Assembly (NCBI GenBank): GCA_002102555.1
Contig: MCFL01000008.1
Coordinates: 434,001-498,000 of the forward strand
Direction of reading: 5' to 3'
From: Catenaria anguillulae PL171
Taxonomy: Eukaryota; Blastocladiomycota; Blastocladiomycetes; Blastocladiales; Catenariaceae
DNA: 64,000 nucleotides
Positions within the stretch are counted from its first letter, which is position 1. Each line of letters starts with the position of its first letter. Shown in pieces: positions 61,928 to 64,000 of this stretch. Under the pieces are notes generated by a model. That model saw nothing but the letters and a program-made list of their open reading frames with translations. It did not search any database and was not told where the DNA came from. The translations under genes and the position numbers were made by a program.

Positions 61928-64000
61928 ATGAAATACATAGACATGGACATGCAGAATGAATTGATAAGTGCAAGTGCATACCAACTGATTCCAACCGAGC
62001 TGTGGATCAACATTGTCCGCCTGGCCGCTCCATCCACCATCGCCAAGTCATTGCCCTCTTCGTCTCGTTTTCCCGCAGACATCCTCAAGTCTTTTGCACA
62101 TGCCCACTTGCGCCGATCCATTGCCCGCAATCTCCTGTCCTCCGTCTATATCCCACGGTCACAGGTTGCTCCCTTCCAACGCTGCCGGCATTTGCTCTGC
62201 GCCTATTTGTTTCCCGACTTGGTCCGGGACGCTGACCAAGGGGAGTACCGGGATTACGGCGATAACGACCCTTACCACCCGCTGCAAGTGCTTCTGCGCA
62301 TCTCATCATGCCAGTTTGCTGCGGTCAAGGGCCATCCATTTGTCTCTCGCATGTCCGCTTTCATCCACCATCCGGACACTCTCAGGGCAGTACTCGATCC
62401 GAGACTTCATCAGTGTCGAACCACCGCACCTGGCGCCACCAACCTTGCGCAATCGTCTCAAACTCTTCCGGATATACTCAACCGATTCCTGCGCAACTGC
62501 GACACGAAAGAGCCCTCAGTCACCCACCCAGTTGCGCTCGCGTGCATCTATGCAACCCACTTTGTCTACCTCGGCGACATTTGCAACCTCAACCTGACGC
62601 TCGACCTGCTCATCTCTTGGCTCTCGGTGCAGGGGCTCGAAACGTTTGCATCACCCGACCACGCAGCCGGCCCTGGGCTCTGGTCGCTTGCTGTCCCGGA
62701 CCAATTGCGCATGAGTTATGCAACTCAACGGCCTCGACTCAACATGTCACGCGACAGGGAAATGTCCGGCTGGGGCTACGACATGAACTTGAGCATGACA
62801 TTCGCCGAGTACTTGGTCTGGTTGGCATTGCACAACTGGCGCATGGACTTGATGCAAGCCATTGCGAACCGATTTTCTATCGAAACCAGCCGCATGATAC
62901 GGCGTGTCATTGCCATCGACGGTTTCACCGTGTCGGCCGAATCGACTGCCTTTCGTCTACATACCTTGTTGGCAGGCGAGCAAGATGCGGATACGGTCAT
63001 GCGCCGGGTCGTGCCGCAGTTGGAGTGGCTGGTCAGTCTTGGCTGGCCTCGGCGCAGTTGGGTCAACGGTTCTGCTGCCGCCGCCTACTTCGTTATCCAA
63101 AACTTGCCCGTCACCAAACCTTGCTATCCCGCGTTTGCCAAGGTGATGCTCGACTACGAGAAGCGGGCAATTACGGCAGAGAATATCCGGCGATTGTTCC
63201 TTGTGGGGCTGTGGGAAAAAGTTGTCAACTACATCGAGCTCGACGCCAGCTTTGTGCATGTCGTGCCGCTTGTGCTGAAGCATTTGCCGTTGGTGGATCT
63301 TGAGCCCAAGAACCACTTGGTCGATTTGCTCGTGCATCTTCTTTTCGCAAGGCAGACCGAGCTGGCCGAGGACTTGATTACTCGGTGTGCCGAGTTGAAT
63401 TGGCGAGAGGATGAAGGTGTCATGAAGGAGTGGTCGTGGCCGCATGTTGTATTGTGGCATGGTACGAACCCAACATGCCTTTCTGATTATTCGACGAGTG
63501 ACATTCAATCTCACACATCTGTTTACATTTGTCATGACAGGTTTCACTACCGTCCTTGGCTATCAACCCAACGTTGACCTGTCATCGAATTCACACGTGT
63601 TGGAATCACTCATCATCCTTGATCTGTCTCTCCCCGACTCGCCCATCAACTGGACTCAAGCCCTCATCGCGCAATCCTGGCGTATTCCTGCGACGGCCAT
63701 GCACCATCTTCTTTTCCACTCTCCAGCCCTCTCGTCTGCTCTCGACTCCCGCGCCTTCTTTCACGCCGTTCTCCAGCAACCCATTCGCGAGACCGATCGT
63801 CTCGACGACGATTCTTGCAAGCCATACTCGGACCGACTCGACCTCCTTTGTCGCATATTCCAACACGTGGAATCACTGCCGTCTCCGAATCTGCTGTGGT
63901 CCGATCTCGACACGTCAAGGTCCCCCATGAACCCACTTCTCGTGTTGATTGCGCACATTCTGCGTCTTGCCGCCCCATCATCACCAGGTCAAGCAGAAGC
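61928..64000 (+). CDS. F-box-like protein, paralogue of the 17,612-20,301 gene (3' end outside window)
   Basis: Exon 1 61928-63461, intron 63462-63540 (GTACGA...GACAG, 79 bp), exon 2 from 63541 open to the window edge. It begins MKYIDMDMQNELISASAYQL, and most of the first 110 residues match the paralogue on the minus strand, including the F-box-like LIPTELWINIVRLAAPST block. Intron position and phase (after the codon pair Trp-His) are the same, although the intron sequences differ. Exon 2 starts FTTVLGYQPN versus FNTVLGYLPN. The predicted membrane-anchor end lies beyond the window. Function unknown; an F-box adaptor role is inference. Confidence 0.8.

Noticed and set aside
1-64000. tRNA, rRNA or CRISPR loci
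   Set aside because: No cloverleaf B-box pattern, rRNA core or regularly spaced repeat array was seen. CRISPR arrays are not expected in this eukaryotic sequence.

Overview
The window looks like nuclear DNA of an early-diverging, zoosporic fungus, most likely Blastocladiomycota (Allomyces/Catenaria-like). This is inference. It rests on GC-rich compact genes, many 70-90 bp GT-AG introns, an ankyrin gene with ASANGH-type repeats, a BRPF/NTO1-type chromatin protein, and fungal-type Ty3/gypsy chromovirus and Plavaka transposons.

Layout. 1-5,231: two same-strand members of an unusual family (genes A and B) that joins a short N-terminal module to tandem degenerate RRM-like repeats, with a decayed fragment of a third copy between them. 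5,419-12,268: a whole-looking, very young Ty3/gypsy chromovirus. 12,502-14,367: a third family member (gene C). 15,280-20,301: two unrecognised proteins and a two-exon F-box-like/membrane-anchored gene. 20,903-24,028: a four-exon OAS/cGAS-like nucleotidyltransferase with a complete catalytic triad, convergent with an ADP-ribosyltransferase-fold candidate. 25,325-32,325: an ankyrin protein, a fourth RRM-like family member (gene D), COA3 and a DUF1275 membrane protein. 32,877-42,452: a giant single-exon BRPF/NTO1-like scaffold, divergent from a cytosolic-type prolyl-tRNA synthetase.

42,660-56,841: a fifth family member (gene E), then a sixth that appears physically split. Its RRM-like part (gene F) ends at 45,771 and an N-terminal module alone (gene G) lies at 56,365-56,841. 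Between them is a unit bounded by a perfect 17-bp inverted repeat. That unit carries a decayed Pif1-like helicase, itself interrupted by an apparently intact 8.6-kb Plavaka-type DNA transposon that has short terminal inverted repeats, a CATG duplication, an 8-exon transposase and a 6-exon accessory gene. A 1.25-kb long-inverted-repeat element sits inside the transposon.

57,005-57,736 is a piggyBac-type TTAA MITE with perfect internal palindromes. 58,040-60,701 encodes a cytochrome b561 / cytochrome b5 / flavin reductase fusion with an SH3-like insertion. 61,138-61,590 is a small probable mitochondrial protein. From 61,928 a paralogue of the 17,612-20,301 gene runs off the window.

The most interesting items are the multi-copy N-module plus RRM-like repeat family (seven members and a fragment in 64 kb), the OAS-like enzyme, the nested insertion that seems to have split a family member, and the four-domain redox fusion. 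Exon joins were placed by eye from reading phase and GT-AG signals. No homology search was run.
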